Assembly (NCBI RefSeq): GCF_028610705.1
Contig: NZ_JAQQWT010000001.1
Location: 186,001 to 250,000, forward strand
Origin: Halalkalibacter alkalisediminis
GTDB lineage: Bacteria; Bacillota; Bacilli; Bacillales; Bacillaceae_D
Length of the DNA stretch: 64,000 nucleotides
Direction: 5' to 3'
The translations under genes and the position numbers were made by a program. The notes below the pieces were generated by a model. The model was not told the DNA's origin. It was given only the letters and a program-made list of their open reading frames with translations, and made no database searches. Positions 45,822-56,041 of the stretch are shown one piece after another (position 1 is the first letter of the stretch; each line of letters begins with the position of its first letter).

Positions 45822-45850
45822 ACATGTTTCACTTGATTCTAGCATACGAA
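45822..45850 (+). promoter_or_regulatory. Possible sigma-E promoter of spoVE
   Basis: ACATGTTT (45822-45829) and CATACGAA (45843-45850) are 13 bp apart, similar to the sigma-E consensus (ATATT-type -35, CATACA-T -10). spoVE of B. subtilis has a sigma-E promoter in the equivalent place. Confidence 0.4.
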
Positions 45851-45916
45851 TAAGGTGAGGGGTTGTACAGGAGGCTCTGTATACTTTAATTCGTGGTGGA
45901 TGAGGTGTTTATTACT

Positions 45917-47014
45917 ATGCCAAAAAAGAAAACAGCACCAGACTATGTTTTGTTGGTTGCCACGATTGCTCTTTTAGTAATCGGATTGATTATGGTTTAT
46001 AGTGCGAGTGCTGCCTGGGCTAACTATAGGTTCGATGATTCTTTTTTCTTTGCAAAACGTCAGATGTTTTTTGCTGGAATAGGGGTTATCGCCATGCTCA
46101 TTATGATGCGAGTGGATTATTGGACATGGAGAACTTGGGCTAAGGTTATCTTAATCATCTGTTTTATTTTATTAGTAATCGTACTAATACCAGGTGTTGG
46201 ACTTGTAAGAGGTGGAGCAAGAAGTTGGCTTGGGGTTGGAGCTTTTTCTATTCAACCTTCTGAATTTATGAAAATGGCAATGATTGCTTTCCTGGCGAAA
46301 TATTTATCTGAAAATCAAAAGAAGATCATCTCTTTTAAAAAAGGATTGGTTCCTTCACTTTCTCTCGTCATGGTAGCATTTGCTATGATTATGCTTCAGC
46401 CCGATTTAGGAACAGGGGCCGTGATGGTAGGAACCTGTGTTATTATTGTTTTTGTTGCTGGCGCACGTCTTAGTCATTTCGCATGGTTAGGCGTCGCAGG
46501 ATTAGTAGGTTTTATCGGATTAATTGCTTCGGCACCTTATCGAATTAAGCGAATTACCTCTTTCATGGATCCATGGTCAGATCCTTTAGGGAGCGGGTTT
46601 CAAATTATTCAATCTCTTTATGCAATTGGGCCAGGAGGATTAATGGGCATGGGTCTTGGTGAGAGTAGACAAAAATATTTTTATCTACCAGAGCCACAAA
46701 CCGATTTTATATTTGCAATTCTATCAGAAGAGCTTGGGTTTATTGGGGGATTTATTGTTCTTTTGCTTTTTGGTATTTTACTATGGAGAGGAATTCGAAT
46801 TGCATTAGGTGCTCCTGACCTGTTTGGAAGTTTTTTAGCCGTTGGAATTATCTCGATGGTTGCCATTCAAGTAATGATTAACATTGGTGTAGTAACGGGT
46901 TTAATGCCTGTAACAGGTATTACACTACCTTTACTTAGCTATGGTGGTTCTTCTTTAACGCTAATGCTTGTTTCGATAGGAGTATTGTTAAATATAAGTA
47001 GATATGTAAGATAA
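45917..47014 (+). CDS. spoVE: Stage V sporulation protein E (SpoVE, SEDS glycosyltransferase)
   Basis: FtsW/RodA-type peptidoglycan polymerase for the spore cortex, partner of SpoVD. The 365 residues form ten helices with SEDS hallmarks: FFFAKRQ, GARSWLGVGAFSIQPSEFMK, the catalytic Asp loop MLQPDLGTG, PEPQTDFIFAILSEELGF, and ITLPLLSYGGSSL. ATG 45917 after TGAGGTG gives a start matching B. subtilis SpoVE (366 aa). Confidence 0.93.
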   Translation: MPKKKTAPDYVLLVATIALLVIGLIMVYSASAAWANYRFDDSFFFAKRQMFFAGIGVIAMLIMMRVDYWTWRTWAKVILIICFILLVIVLIPGVGLVRGGARSWLGVGAFSIQPSEFMKMAMIAFLAKYLSENQKKIISFKKGLVPSLSLVMVAFAMIMLQPDLGTGAVMVGTCVIIVFVAGARLSHFAWLGVAGLVGFIGLIASAPYRIKRITSFMDPWSDPLGSGFQIIQSLYAIGPGGLMGMGLGESRQKYFYLPEPQTDFIFAILSEELGFIGGFIVLLLFGILLWRGIRIALGAPDLFGSFLAVGIISMVAIQVMINIGVVTGLMPVTGITLPLLSYGGSSLTLMLVSIGVLLNISRYVR

Positions 47015-47275
47015 CGATACGATGTAGACTGAGTAGTGGGATGTAACCATTGCTCAGTGTTTTTTTGTCTAATAAACTACGCATACGTTTTAAGAATGAA
47101 TGAGTTATTGGCTGAATAGTTTGACAATGGCATAGGGAATCCATTGACATAAAGATTGTTATTCATGTAGAAATATGAAAGATATTGGTATGAGCGAAAA
47201 ACAAATAGGAATCGTGTATAATACAAGTTCTGTTCATGATAAAATGGTACTAATCAATGTATTGGGAGGAAACCG

Positions 47276-48379
47276 ATGAGAGTAGTTGTAAGTGGTGGAG
47301 GCACAGGTGGTCATATTTATCCAGCCATGTCTTTAATTAAAGAAATAAAACGGAAACATGCTGATGCTGAAATATTATACATAGGAACAGAAACGGGATT
47401 AGAGGCTGATATTGTCCCAAGAGAAGGAATTCCATTCGAAACTATACGTATCTCTGGGTTCAAGCGCAAGCTTTCATTGGAAAATGTAAAGACCGTCACT
47501 CGCTTCATAATGGGAACTCAGCGTGCCAAAAAGCTAATTAAACAATTCAAACCAGATGTGGTGATCGGAACAGGAGGTTATGTATGCGGTCCGGTTGTTT
47601 ACGCGGCTGCTAAACTTAAAATTCCGACAGTCATCCATGAACAAAATAGTGTGCCTGGTTTAACGAATAAATTTCTTAGTAGGTATGTAGATCGAGTAGC
47701 AATTTGCTTCGATGAAGCAAAATCATTCTTTCCGGAAAAAAAAGTAGTTTTTACTGGTAACCCGAGAGCTTCCGATGTCTTAAACATTGATCGCGAAGCA
47801 GGTAGGTCATCTTTAGGACTTAATCCGACTAAACGAACGGTTCTAATCGTTGGAGGAAGTAGAGGCGCTCGTCCAATTAATGATGCATTTAGTTCCGTTT
47901 TAGATAAATGGGCAAAACAAAATTACCAAGTTGTATATGTTACAGGTGCGGTTCACTATGATGCTGTGATGGAGAAGGTCAAAGCGGTCGATCAATCTCC
48001 TAATATTATTATTAAGCCGTTCATCCACAATATGCCCGACGTACTTGGAGCCGTCGACTTAATTGTGGCCCGTGCTGGGGCTACCACGTTAGCTGAGATC
48101 ACCGCGCTTGGATTACCGAGTATTTTAATACCTAGTCCATATGTAACGAATAATCATCAAGAGAAAAATGCCCTTTCTTTAAAAACAAATGGAGCGGCCA
48201 TCGTTCGTAAGGAACAAGAAATGAATGGCCAAACTTTATTAGACGATATTGATCATGTGTTTAATGGAAATGAAAAGTGGCAAACGATGCATGAGGCAGC
48301 CCTAAAATTAGGTGTCCCAAAAGCTTCAGAAAATGTATATAACGCACTTGTAGATGTAATTCAAAAAGGGGAATCTTGA
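47276..48379 (+). CDS. murG: UDP-GlcNAc:lipid I N-acetylglucosaminyltransferase MurG
   Basis: Converts lipid I to lipid II on the inner face of the membrane. 367 residues of GT28 type: [57 protein letters not shown], and [24 protein letters not shown] at 47276 after GGGAGG. A TATAAT (47217-47222) is upstream, without a clear -35. Confidence 0.96.
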   Translation: MRVVVSGGGTGGHIYPAMSLIKEIKRKHADAEILYIGTETGLEADIVPREGIPFETIRISGFKRKLSLENVKTVTRFIMGTQRAKKLIKQFKPDVVIGTGGYVCGPVVYAAAKLKIPTVIHEQNSVPGLTNKFLSRYVDRVAICFDEAKSFFPEKKVVFTGNPRASDVLNIDREAGRSSLGLNPTKRTVLIVGGSRGARPINDAFSSVLDKWAKQNYQVVYVTGAVHYDAVMEKVKAVDQSPNIIIKPFIHNMPDVLGAVDLIVARAGATTLAEITALGLPSILIPSPYVTNNHQEKNALSLKTNGAAIVRKEQEMNGQTLLDDIDHVFNGNEKWQTMHEAALKLGVPKASENVYNALVDVIQKGES

Positions 48380-48466
48380 TCTTTCTGAACAATTAACTGG
48401 GCTTTCGCATAAATTAAAGAAACGATCGCGAAGTAACTTCTTAGAGCATGAAATGAGGGAACTTAA

Positions 48467-49387
48467 ATGGATACATTTTTAAAGGAAATAAAAAAAGAAC
48501 AAATTGGAATCATTAAAGAAAATGAAAATCTTTCAAATCACACAACATGGAAGATTGGTGGACCAGCAGATGTACTAATAGAACCAAATAATTTGGATAG
48601 TTTAAAGCGTCTCATGCGATTAATTACACTTCATAACATTCCCTGGAGGGTAATTGGAAGAGGTTCTAATTTACTAGTGGCTGATGGAGGAATTGAAGGG
48701 GTTGTGATTAAACTAGGAAAAGGTTTAGATCATCTTGAAATAGAAGACGATCAAATAAAGGTAGGGGGAGGTTACCCCTTAATTAAACTAGCGACGGTAA
48801 TTAGTCGTGAAGGCCTTTCTGGACTGGAATTTGCTGGAGGGATTCCTGGATCTGTAGGTGGGGCTGTATTTATGAATGCGGGAGCTCATGGGTCCGATAT
48901 ATCAAACATCTTAAAACAAGCGTTGGTCCTATTTCCTGATGGGCGACTTGAATGGATTAAAGGGGAAGATATGGGTTTCTCATATAGAACGTCAAGATTA
49001 CAGAAAGAAAAAGGTATTTGTGTAGAGGCTGTGTTTCAGTTAGAAAAGGGCGAAAAAGAAGAAATTGTTAAACACATGCAAGCAAATAAAGATTATCGAA
49101 GAGAATCACAGCCATGGAAACATCCTACATGTGGTAGTGTGTTTAGAAACCCACTGCCAAGCTATGCTGGTCAATTAATTGAAGAAGCCGGATTAAAAGG
49201 TTTTCAAATCGGAGGGGCACAAATTTCTCCGATGCATGCGAATTTTATTGTCAATGTAGATGAAGCCAAAGCGCAAGATGTGTTGGATTTAATTTCTCAT
49301 GTAAAAGAGACCATCAAGGCTAAGCATGATATTGAAATTGAAACTGAAGTAGAAATGATAGGTCGGCCAAAAGAAAACGAAAAATGA
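48467..49387 (+). CDS. murB: UDP-N-acetylenolpyruvoylglucosamine reductase MurB
   Basis: FAD enzyme that makes UDP-MurNAc with NADPH. 306 residues: [14 protein letters not shown], the FAD loop [38 protein letters not shown], and the C-terminal TCGSVFRNP with the catalytic Ser, HANFIVN. Short C-terminal loop, i.e. type II MurB as in other Firmicutes. Confidence 0.96.
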   Translation: MDTFLKEIKKEQIGIIKENENLSNHTTWKIGGPADVLIEPNNLDSLKRLMRLITLHNIPWRVIGRGSNLLVADGGIEGVVIKLGKGLDHLEIEDDQIKVGGGYPLIKLATVISREGLSGLEFAGGIPGSVGGAVFMNAGAHGSDISNILKQALVLFPDGRLEWIKGEDMGFSYRTSRLQKEKGICVEAVFQLEKGEKEEIVKHMQANKDYRRESQPWKHPTCGSVFRNPLPSYAGQLIEEAGLKGFQIGGAQISPMHANFIVNVDEAKAQDVLDLISHVKETIKAKHDIEIETEVEMIGRPKENEK

Positions 49388-49517
49388 GATTAATTTTAAC
49401 CAGAAATATGGTACAATTGAACCTACCATTACGTATCTCCTTCCATTTAAACAGGTGAAAATATGGATGGAAGGAGATCTTTATGTGAGAATGTAAGGTG
49501 GGTCGGGGGAATAAAGC

Positions 49518-50297
49518 ATGAGTAGGGAAAAAGTAGTTACAATTAATGAACGAATCCCATCGCTAAAAGAGCAGCGAAAACAGCGTGCTAACCGGCGTTT
49601 GCTGTTTTTTTTATCTTTCTTTTTCTTACTTTTATTGTTAATGATGTATTTTCAATCCCCGCTAAGTCATGTGAGGAATGTGGTTGTAGAAAATAATCAC
49701 TTTGTTTCAGATGAAAACATTATTAAGCTAAGTAAGATCGATGATGGGACAAGCATGTGGAATTTAGATAAAGATGAGATCCAAGAGCGTATACTTTCAC
49801 ATAAAGAAATTGCTAAAGTAAGTGTAGAAAGGGATTTCCCTATCACGGTTAGGATTGAAATTGAAGAGTATGCAAGGATTGGGTATCTTTATCGAGATGA
49901 TAAATACTTCCCTATTCTTGAGACCGGTCAATATTTAGATGAATTGCCTAAGCATGAATTTCCATCAGATGCCCCGTTGTTAGTTGATTTCTTACAAGGG
50001 GAGGAGTTAGCTGAGTTATCAGCGGAACTACAAAAGTTATCTAGTCAGTTAATAGAGAGAATCTCGGAAATTTTTTATCGGCCATCTGAAAATGACCCTC
50101 TCTCTGTTGTTCTCTTTATGACAGATGGAATTGAGGTTCATACTTCAATCAGAGATTTCTCAGGAAATTTAGCTCCTTATCCGTCCATCGTTGAGGAGTT
50201 GAACGAAAGTAAAAAGGGAATTCTTCATATGAGAATGAGTCCATATTTTGAAGAATTTGAAACAGAGGAGGAAACCGATAGTGAGAGTGAAGGGTAA
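49518..50297 (+). CDS. divIB: Cell division protein DivIB (FtsQ)
   Basis: 259-residue bitopic divisome protein: basic cytoplasmic N-terminus, one membrane helix (about residues 28-45), an extracellular POTRA domain (SHVRNVVVENNHFVSDENII), the beta domain, and an acidic tail. Stabilises the FtsL-DivIC complex. The gene overlaps the next by 17 bases. Confidence 0.92.
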   Translation: MSREKVVTINERIPSLKEQRKQRANRRLLFFLSFFFLLLLLMMYFQSPLSHVRNVVVENNHFVSDENIIKLSKIDDGTSMWNLDKDEIQERILSHKEIAKVSVERDFPITVRIEIEEYARIGYLYRDDKYFPILETGQYLDELPKHEFPSDAPLLVDFLQGEELAELSAELQKLSSQLIERISEIFYRPSENDPLSVVLFMTDGIEVHTSIRDFSGNLAPYPSIVEELNESKKGILHMRMSPYFEEFETEEETDSESEG

Positions 50298-50997
50298 ACA
50301 CGTCATTCTATCCTTCGTCTTACTTGTGACCGGGTTTATCTTAGCACTTAGTTATGAAATAACGAATGAAAGAAGTTCAACACTAATGCCAGGATATGAA
50401 CGTCAATGGGAAATTGAAGATGAGTTAAGAAATCAAGTGATTATGGAGCAAACGACTAATCGGAATCTACAAGAAGATCTACGATTATTTCAAGCTGAAG
50501 TAAGGGAACTTGAGAATAGCTTAGCGTCCATTGACAAAGAACAAGAAGCAAAGGCTCAAAACCTTTTAGAGGATATTGAGCGACTAAGAAAACTTGTTGG
50601 CCAAGTTCAGGTGGAAGGACCAGGGATTGAAATTTCATTAGAAGATGCAGACTATGTACCTGACGGGGATAATCCTAATAACTATATTGTACATGAGTTC
50701 CATATTCAACGTGTGGTCCATGAATTGTTTGTTGCTGGTGCTGAGGCTATTGCGATCAATGGTTTTAGATTATCGCATCAATCCTACATTCAGTGCACAG
50801 GTCCGGTCATTAGGGTCGATGGGAATACATCTTCAGCCCCGTTTGTTATTACAGCGATTGGTGACTCGGACCACTTGGAATCGGCACTTACTTTACCTGG
50901 TGGAGTTCATTATCAGCTTGTTAATGATGAAATCAGCGTGCGTATTCAAAAGAAAAATACGGTTACACTAGAGCCTCATCTTGTAGAAAGCGGGTGA
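50281..50997 (+). CDS. ylxW: DUF881 family protein YlxW
   Basis: 238-residue single-pass membrane protein with a coiled coil (about 45-105) and an extracellular DUF881 domain (GPGIEISLEDADYVPDG, then FVAGAEAIAINGFRLSHQS). Function unknown, but always in the divIB-ftsA interval of Bacillus. GTG 50281 follows AGGAGG within divIB, so translation is coupled. Confidence 0.88.
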   Translation: MRVKGKHVILSFVLLVTGFILALSYEITNERSSTLMPGYERQWEIEDELRNQVIMEQTTNRNLQEDLRLFQAEVRELENSLASIDKEQEAKAQNLLEDIERLRKLVGQVQVEGPGIEISLEDADYVPDGDNPNNYIVHEFHIQRVVHELFVAGAEAIAINGFRLSHQSYIQCTGPVIRVDGNTSSAPFVITAIGDSDHLESALTLPGGVHYQLVNDEISVRIQKKNTVTLEPHLVESG

Positions 50998-51003
50998 GCA
51001 CAA

Positions 51004-51711
51004 TTGAATAAAAAATGGATATTTACAGTGGTTACTTTTATTATTGGATTGATGCTAGCTGTACAGTTTCAATCAACGCAAGAACCAGTTGTCCGAGATA
51101 CTAGAGATATTCGAGAGCTCCGTAGGGACTTATTAACGGAACAAGAACGTCGTCAGCAACTAAATACAGAAGTAGAGAAAATACAAACTTTGTTAGCTCA
51201 ATATGAGAGCGCAGTTGATAATCGTGATCAGGACATACTTGATGTATTATCACAGCAAGTAGAAGACCTTCGAATGGAAGCTGGTCTTAGTGAAATGAGT
51301 GGAGAAGGCTTAATCATTAAAGTTGATACCTTATACAACGATCAATTTTATGGACAGGCTAGAAGAACACCCTCACCTGATATATTTCGTTTTTTAGTTA
51401 ATGAATTAAATATTTATGGGGCTAATGAAATCTCGGTGGGCAATGAACGCCTTATAGCAAATTCAGCATTTCGTAGTGTAAATGGTGTAACGTATCTTAA
51501 CAACCGTCGATTACCTCCTCTTCCAATAGAAATACGGATTTTATCTGATAAGGCCGAGAGACTACATAATCAAATGGTTGTATCTACTTCAGTAGAAGAA
51601 TTTGAAATTGAGGGTTTCTCGTTATCATTTGAAATAGTTGATGAAGTAGTAGTGCCTGCATATGACCAAACGAGACGGGTTCGCTATATGGAAGAAGTAA
51701 AGGGGGGGTAA
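51004..51711 (+). CDS. ylxX: DUF881 family protein YlxX
   Basis: 235-residue paralogue of YlxW with the same plan: N-terminal helix, coiled coil, DUF881 domain (GEGLIIKVDTLYNDQF, NELNIYGANEISVGNERLIANSAFR). Starts at TTG 51004 seven bases after the ylxW stop. The neighbouring pair suggests an old tandem duplication. Confidence 0.88.
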   Translation: MNKKWIFTVVTFIIGLMLAVQFQSTQEPVVRDTRDIRELRRDLLTEQERRQQLNTEVEKIQTLLAQYESAVDNRDQDILDVLSQQVEDLRMEAGLSEMSGEGLIIKVDTLYNDQFYGQARRTPSPDIFRFLVNELNIYGANEISVGNERLIANSAFRSVNGVTYLNNRRLPPLPIEIRILSDKAERLHNQMVVSTSVEEFEIEGFSLSFEIVDEVVVPAYDQTRRVRYMEEVKGG

Positions 51712-51714
51712 TGG

Positions 51715-52068
51715 ATGTGGTTACCGATTATTGGTTTGCTAATTGGAGTAATATTAGGGTTAATGACAGACTTTCGTGTTCCAGCTGAATACTCAAGTTA
51801 TTTATCAATTGCCGTATTAGCAGCACTTGATACATTATTTGGAGGAATTCGTGCTTATTTACAAGAAACATTTGATTCTAATGTTTTTTTAACGGGTTTT
51901 TTCTTTAATATTTTATTAGCTGCAGGTTTAGCTTTTCTAGGTGTACATCTTGGTGTAGACTTATACTTAGCAGCAATTTTTGCCTTTGGTGTTCGGCTAT
52001 TCAACAACATTGCTGTAATTCGTCGGTTATTGTTGTCAAAATGGGAAAGAAAGCCAGCAAAATGGTGA
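51715..52068 (+). CDS. sbp: Small basic protein Sbp (DUF1290)
   Basis: 117-residue integral membrane protein with four helices. Family pattern: GVILGLMTDFRVPAEYSSYLSIAVLAALDTLFGGIRA and FGVRLFNNIAVIRR. Function unknown; present before ftsA in many Firmicutes. Its ATG lies 4 nt from the ylxX stop. Confidence 0.92.
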   Translation: MWLPIIGLLIGVILGLMTDFRVPAEYSSYLSIAVLAALDTLFGGIRAYLQETFDSNVFLTGFFFNILLAAGLAFLGVHLGVDLYLAAIFAFGVRLFNNIAVIRRLLLSKWERKPAKW

Positions 52069-52134
52069 TTTTTGAAAAACACCGAGAAGGCTTTGTGAAA
52101 AAATATAAAAAATTAAGAAATTCAGCGTTTATAA

Positions 52135-52163
52135 AAAGGATAACCGAATCCTATGTTGAATTA
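52135..52163 (+). promoter_or_regulatory. Sigma-H promoter before ftsA
   Basis: AAAGGATAA (52135-52143), an 11-bp gap, then GTTGAATTA (52155-52163) match every specified position of the sigma-H consensus (RnAGGAWWW and RnnGAATWW). In B. subtilis a sigma-H promoter raises ftsAZ expression at the start of sporulation. Confidence 0.8.
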
Positions 52164-52166
52164 GTT

Positions 52167-52172
52167 TATAAT
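52167..52172 (+). promoter_or_regulatory. Possible sigma-A -10 box before ftsA
   Basis: TATAAT just downstream of the sigma-H promoter; the -35 at the right distance is poor. It may be the counterpart of a vegetative ftsA promoter. Confidence 0.35.
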
Positions 52173-52260
52173 CTATGAAGTTTTCAGGTGAATTCTAAAT
52201 TTGATAGAGAATATCGTTGTTATTTAAGAGGACGCATGAATTACAGGGAGGTGCCACAGA

Positions 52261-53538
52261 TTGAACAACAGCGAGATATACGTAAGTTTAGACATCGGTA
52301 CATCCAATGTCAGAGTGATAATTGGGGAAATGTCAAATGGTACGATGAATATTATCGGAGTTGGTAAGTCGAACTCTGAAGGAATAAAAAAGGGATCAAT
52401 CGTTGATATTGACGAAACGGTCCAGTCCATTCGTAGAGCAGTTGAACAAGCGGAGCGAATGGTGGGACTTTCGATAAAACAAGTAGTTGTCGGCGTCAAT
52501 GGAAATCACGTTCAATTACAACCGTGTCATGGCGTTGTTGCGGTCTCAAGCCCGGATCGAGAAATAGGCGATGAAGATATTACTCGTGTGATTGATGCTG
52601 CACAGGTGGTATCAATACCTCCAGAACGAGAAATTATTGATGTAATTCCAAAACAATTTGTTGTGGATGGTCTTGATGAAATTAATGACCCTCGTGGTAT
52701 GATTGGTGTTCGGCTTGAAATGGAAGGTATGATTATAACTGGATCGAAAACGATTTTACATAACCTTCTTCGTTGTGTTGAACGTGCAGGGCTTCAAGTT
52801 GCAGATATTTGCTTGCAGCCTTTAGCAACTAGTTCAGTTGCTATTTCGAAAGATGAAAAAAGTTTGGGTGTTTGTTTAATTGATATTGGTGGTGGCTCCA
52901 TTACCATTTCAATCTTTGAACAAGGTACATTGCAAACGACATCTGTTTTACAAATCGGTGGAGATCATATTACAAATGATATTGCGATCGGCTTGCGCGT
53001 TTCGACAGAGGAAGCAGAGCGAATCAAAACAAAGCATGGACATGCTTACATTGACGATGCTACTAAAGATGAGCGATTTAATGTGACAACAATTGGACGT
53101 TCGGAAACAGAAGAATGTTCACAGTTTGATCTTGCTCACATTATTGAGCCAAGAGTAGAGGAAATGTTCGAATTGATTTACCGTGAAGTTGCTACGTTAG
53201 GTTATCGTGATTTTCCAAGTGGATATGTTTTAACTGGTGGAACTGTGATGATTCCAGGTGTGTTAGATTTAGCGAGTGAATTATTGCAAGGAAATGTTCG
53301 AATTGCGGTTCCTGATTATCTAGGAGTTAGAGAGCCACAGTACACTGCAGGAGTAGGGCTTATCCAATTTGCTTATAAAAACGTGAAGGTTCAAGGGAAA
53401 GAAGTAGCTGCTGCAGTAAGCGCAGCTGAAACGCATCAAGAGCCTAAACGTGAACAAAAAGAGTCATCTGCACCTAGAACTGAAAAGCCGAAATCAAAAG
53501 GTAAAATGAAGAACTGGTTTAAAGTCTTTTTTGAATAG
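52261..53538 (+). CDS. ftsA: Cell division protein FtsA
   Basis: Actin-like protein tethering FtsZ filaments to the membrane. 425 residues: VSLDIGTSNVRVII (phosphate 1), the 1C domain, CLIDIGGGSITISI (phosphate 2), VLTGGTVMIPGV (adenosine), a Glu/Lys-rich linker, and a C-terminal amphipathic helix, MKNWFKVFFE, for membrane binding. Starts at TTG 52261 with GGGAGGTG 8 nt before. Confidence 0.97.
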   Translation: MNNSEIYVSLDIGTSNVRVIIGEMSNGTMNIIGVGKSNSEGIKKGSIVDIDETVQSIRRAVEQAERMVGLSIKQVVVGVNGNHVQLQPCHGVVAVSSPDREIGDEDITRVIDAAQVVSIPPEREIIDVIPKQFVVDGLDEINDPRGMIGVRLEMEGMIITGSKTILHNLLRCVERAGLQVADICLQPLATSSVAISKDEKSLGVCLIDIGGGSITISIFEQGTLQTTSVLQIGGDHITNDIAIGLRVSTEEAERIKTKHGHAYIDDATKDERFNVTTIGRSETEECSQFDLAHIIEPRVEEMFELIYREVATLGYRDFPSGYVLTGGTVMIPGVLDLASELLQGNVRIAVPDYLGVREPQYTAGVGLIQFAYKNVKVQGKEVAAAVSAAETHQEPKREQKESSAPRTEKPKSKGKMKNWFKVFFE

Positions 53539-53575
53539 AAATGAAGTGGGATTAGTCTGATTAGGGGGACCTTAC

Positions 53576-54739
53576 ATGTTAGAGTTTGAAATGGATATGG
53601 AACAATTAGCACAAATAAAGGTAATAGGAGTTGGCGGTGGTGGAAGTAATGCCGTTAACCGAATGATAGAAAACGGCCTACAAGGTGTAGATTTTATCGC
53701 AGTAAATACAGATGCTCAAGCGCTTCATCTATCTAAAGCAGAAGCAAAGCTTCAATTGGGTGGGAAATTAACCCGGGGATTAGGGGCAGGTGCTAATCCT
53801 GACATCGGGAAAAAAGCAGCTGAAGAAAGCCGCGAGCAACTAGAAGAAGTGCTACAAGGAGCTGACATGGTATTCATTACTGCCGGTATGGGTGGTGGAA
53901 CTGGTACTGGAGCTGCACCTGTAATTGCTGAAGTAGCGAAAGAGTTAGGAGCTTTAACAGTTGGTGTTGTCACACGTCCATTTACATTTGAAGGTCGCAA
54001 ACGCTCTACGCATGCTGCTGCGGGTATACAAGCATTAAAAGATAAAGTAGATACATTAATCGTCATTCCGAATGACCGATTATTAGAAATTGTAGACAAA
54101 AACACGCCAATGTTAGAAGCTTTTAGAGAAGCAGATAACGTTTTACGCCAAGGGGTTCAAGGGATCTCTGATTTAATTGCAGTCCCTGGTTTAATTAACT
54201 TAGACTTTGCTGATGTTAAGACCATTATGAGTGAAAAAGGATCAGCATTAATGGGGATTGGTATTGCTACAGGAGAGAATCGTGCTAGTGAAGCTGCTAA
54301 AAAAGCTATTTCAAGTCCATTGCTTGAAACGTCAGTCGATGGAGCACAAGGTGTTCTGATGAATATTACTGGTGGTTCGAATCTTTCACTTTATGAAGTG
54401 CATGAAGCAGCAGAAATCGTTTCAGCTGCATCTGATTCTGAAGTTAATATGATTTTTGGTTCTGTCATTAATGAAAATTTAAAAGATGAAATTGTCGTTA
54501 CAGTGATTGCTACAGGGTTTGATGTTGCTGCTGAAGGTAATAATCAACAGAGGCATCAACATCAACACCAACGTCCAGAAACTCCAACGGTTTCAAGGGG
54601 ACAAACAACTCAAGCTCCAATTCAAGAAGAGCAAAAGGAACATCGTTTTGCTCCTCAGCAAAGTAATTCTGCACCAGAACCAACAGATACATTAGACATT
54701 CCAACATTTTTGCGTAATCGTCGAAATCGCAATCGCTAA
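53576..54739 (+). CDS. ftsZ: Cell division GTPase FtsZ
   Basis: Tubulin-like GTPase forming the division ring. 387 residues: [15 protein letters not shown], the GTP signature [10 protein letters not shown], the T7 loop and N-terminal core to about 315, a Gln/His-rich disordered linker, and the C-terminal peptide [14 protein letters not shown] that binds FtsA and SepF, ending in basic residues as in Bacillus. Confidence 0.98.
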   Translation: MLEFEMDMEQLAQIKVIGVGGGGSNAVNRMIENGLQGVDFIAVNTDAQALHLSKAEAKLQLGGKLTRGLGAGANPDIGKKAAEESREQLEEVLQGADMVFITAGMGGGTGTGAAPVIAEVAKELGALTVGVVTRPFTFEGRKRSTHAAAGIQALKDKVDTLIVIPNDRLLEIVDKNTPMLEAFREADNVLRQGVQGISDLIAVPGLINLDFADVKTIMSEKGSALMGIGIATGENRASEAAKKAISSPLLETSVDGAQGVLMNITGGSNLSLYEVHEAAEIVSAASDSEVNMIFGSVINENLKDEIVVTVIATGFDVAAEGNNQQRHQHQHQRPETPTVSRGQTTQAPIQEEQKEHRFAPQQSNSAPEPTDTLDIPTFLRNRRNRNR

Positions 54740-54749
54740 AATAAAGGAA

Positions 54750-54800
54750 AAGCTGATTCAAGAGTCTCAAATGAGACGAATTGAATCAGCTTTTTTTTTG
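54750..54800 (+). terminator. Terminator after ftsZ
   Basis: AGCTGATTCAA/TTGAATCAGCT with an inner TCTC/GAGA pair, followed by nine T residues. The remaining gap to spoIIGA (54801-55024) has no supported gene; bpr, found here in B. subtilis, is absent. Confidence 0.9.
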
Positions 54801-55024
54801 GAAATAAGTCACTTTTTTGATTAAAATGAGATGATAAGAAATGATCTGAATAATCAATAAGGAGTTCATTAAATGAGTTGTTAAATAAGGCGTTATTATA
54901 GGCTTTCTTTTGAATCTCCTGATTGATACTCTCAAGTATACATTTTTTATTATTTCCCAACTTGAAAAAAGCTGACAATTTATCTTAAAATCTCTCAAAA
55001 TAACCCCCACTTGCTTGTCATGAA

Positions 55025-55058
55025 GCGACAGACTTCTTAATAGAATGTGTAATATACT
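55025..55058 (+). promoter_or_regulatory. Spo0A-type promoter of spoIIGA
   Basis: GCGACA (55025-55030) and TATACT (55053-55058) are 22 bp apart, the unusual spacing of the B. subtilis spoIIG promoter that Spo0A~P activates. TGTC-type sequences (TGTCATG at 55016, TGTCGCT on the other strand at 55024-55030) overlap the -35, as expected for 0A boxes, though neither is perfect. Confidence 0.5.
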
Positions 55059-55088
55059 TGTTTCAAATCAATGGATGTGAGGATGGAT

Positions 55089-56015
55089 ATGACCTTATAT
55101 ATTGATGTGATCTGGTTACTGAACCTTTGTATTGATTATTTATTAATTGCTTTAACAGCTTTAGTGTTAAAGCGACGCTTTCAACACATTCGTATGATCC
55201 TAGCAGCATTATTTGCATCGCTCATTGTATTTTTAATGTTCAGTCCTGTTGCATCTTTGTTTTATGAGCCCTGGATGAAATTCCTTTATTCTGCGGTAAT
55301 CGTTTATATTGCTTTTGGCTATAAACGGTTTCGATATTTCATTCAAGGCTTGCTAATGTTCTATTTCGTTGCTTTTATGACAGGCGGTGGTTTATTCGCA
55401 CTTCACTTTTTCTGGCAAACCGAGGTAGCCATACTAGATGGAATTGCACATGTAAATTCAGGGTATTTCGGTAGCGGCATTAGTTGGGTATTCGTCGTAA
55501 TTGGCTTTCCACTAATTTGGTTTTTCTCGAAGCACCGTTTTGAAACCATCGAGGTCAAACAAGTTCAATATGATCAACTTGTCGATGTTGAAATGACTAT
55601 TTCTGGATATACCTTTACGGCAAGAGGGTTGATTGATAGTGGAAACCAATTATCCGATCCATTAACCAAAAAACCGGTTATGATTATTGAAGCTCAACTT
55701 CTCTACTCTTATTTTAATAAGGAAGCAGTGGATCACATCATGAGCTTTCACGAGCAACCTGAAGTTGAAGAGGGATTTGATGAGCGATTACTCGAGCGTG
55801 CAAGTATTATCCCTTATCGAGTCATTGGACAATCTTCACCTTTTATCACAGGTCTTAAACCAGATCAGGTAATCATTTATTACCAAAACCAACAATTTGT
55901 TACGAAGAATGTATTGCTAGGGTTACACGATAAGGAATTATCTCCAGATGGGGCATTTAAGTGTATTGTTCATCCAAAGTTAGTACTCGGTGTTTCCACT
56001 GATAAACTAGCATAA
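55089..56015 (+). CDS. spoIIGA: Sigma-E processing protease SpoIIGA
   Basis: Membrane aspartic protease that cleaves pro-sigma-E after the forespore signal SpoIIR. The 308 residues have five N-terminal helices and a C-terminal protease domain with the catalytic motif DSGN (RGLIDSGNQLSDP) and IPYRVIGQ. ATG 55089 was chosen (GTGAGG 6 nt upstream) over ATGs at 55071 and 55083. Operon with sigE. Confidence 0.92.
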   Translation: MTLYIDVIWLLNLCIDYLLIALTALVLKRRFQHIRMILAALFASLIVFLMFSPVASLFYEPWMKFLYSAVIVYIAFGYKRFRYFIQGLLMFYFVAFMTGGGLFALHFFWQTEVAILDGIAHVNSGYFGSGISWVFVVIGFPLIWFFSKHRFETIEVKQVQYDQLVDVEMTISGYTFTARGLIDSGNQLSDPLTKKPVMIIEAQLLYSYFNKEAVDHIMSFHEQPEVEEGFDERLLERASIIPYRVIGQSSPFITGLKPDQVIIYYQNQQFVTKNVLLGLHDKELSPDGAFKCIVHPKLVLGVSTDKLA

Positions 56016-56041
56016 AATGAGTATTTTAGGAGGCACACAAC

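Noticed and set aside
54736-55010. Minus-strand reading frames of 80 and 74 aa in the ftsZ-spoIIGA gap
   Set aside because: No ribosome site; they overlap the ftsZ terminator and have AT-rich, low-complexity composition.
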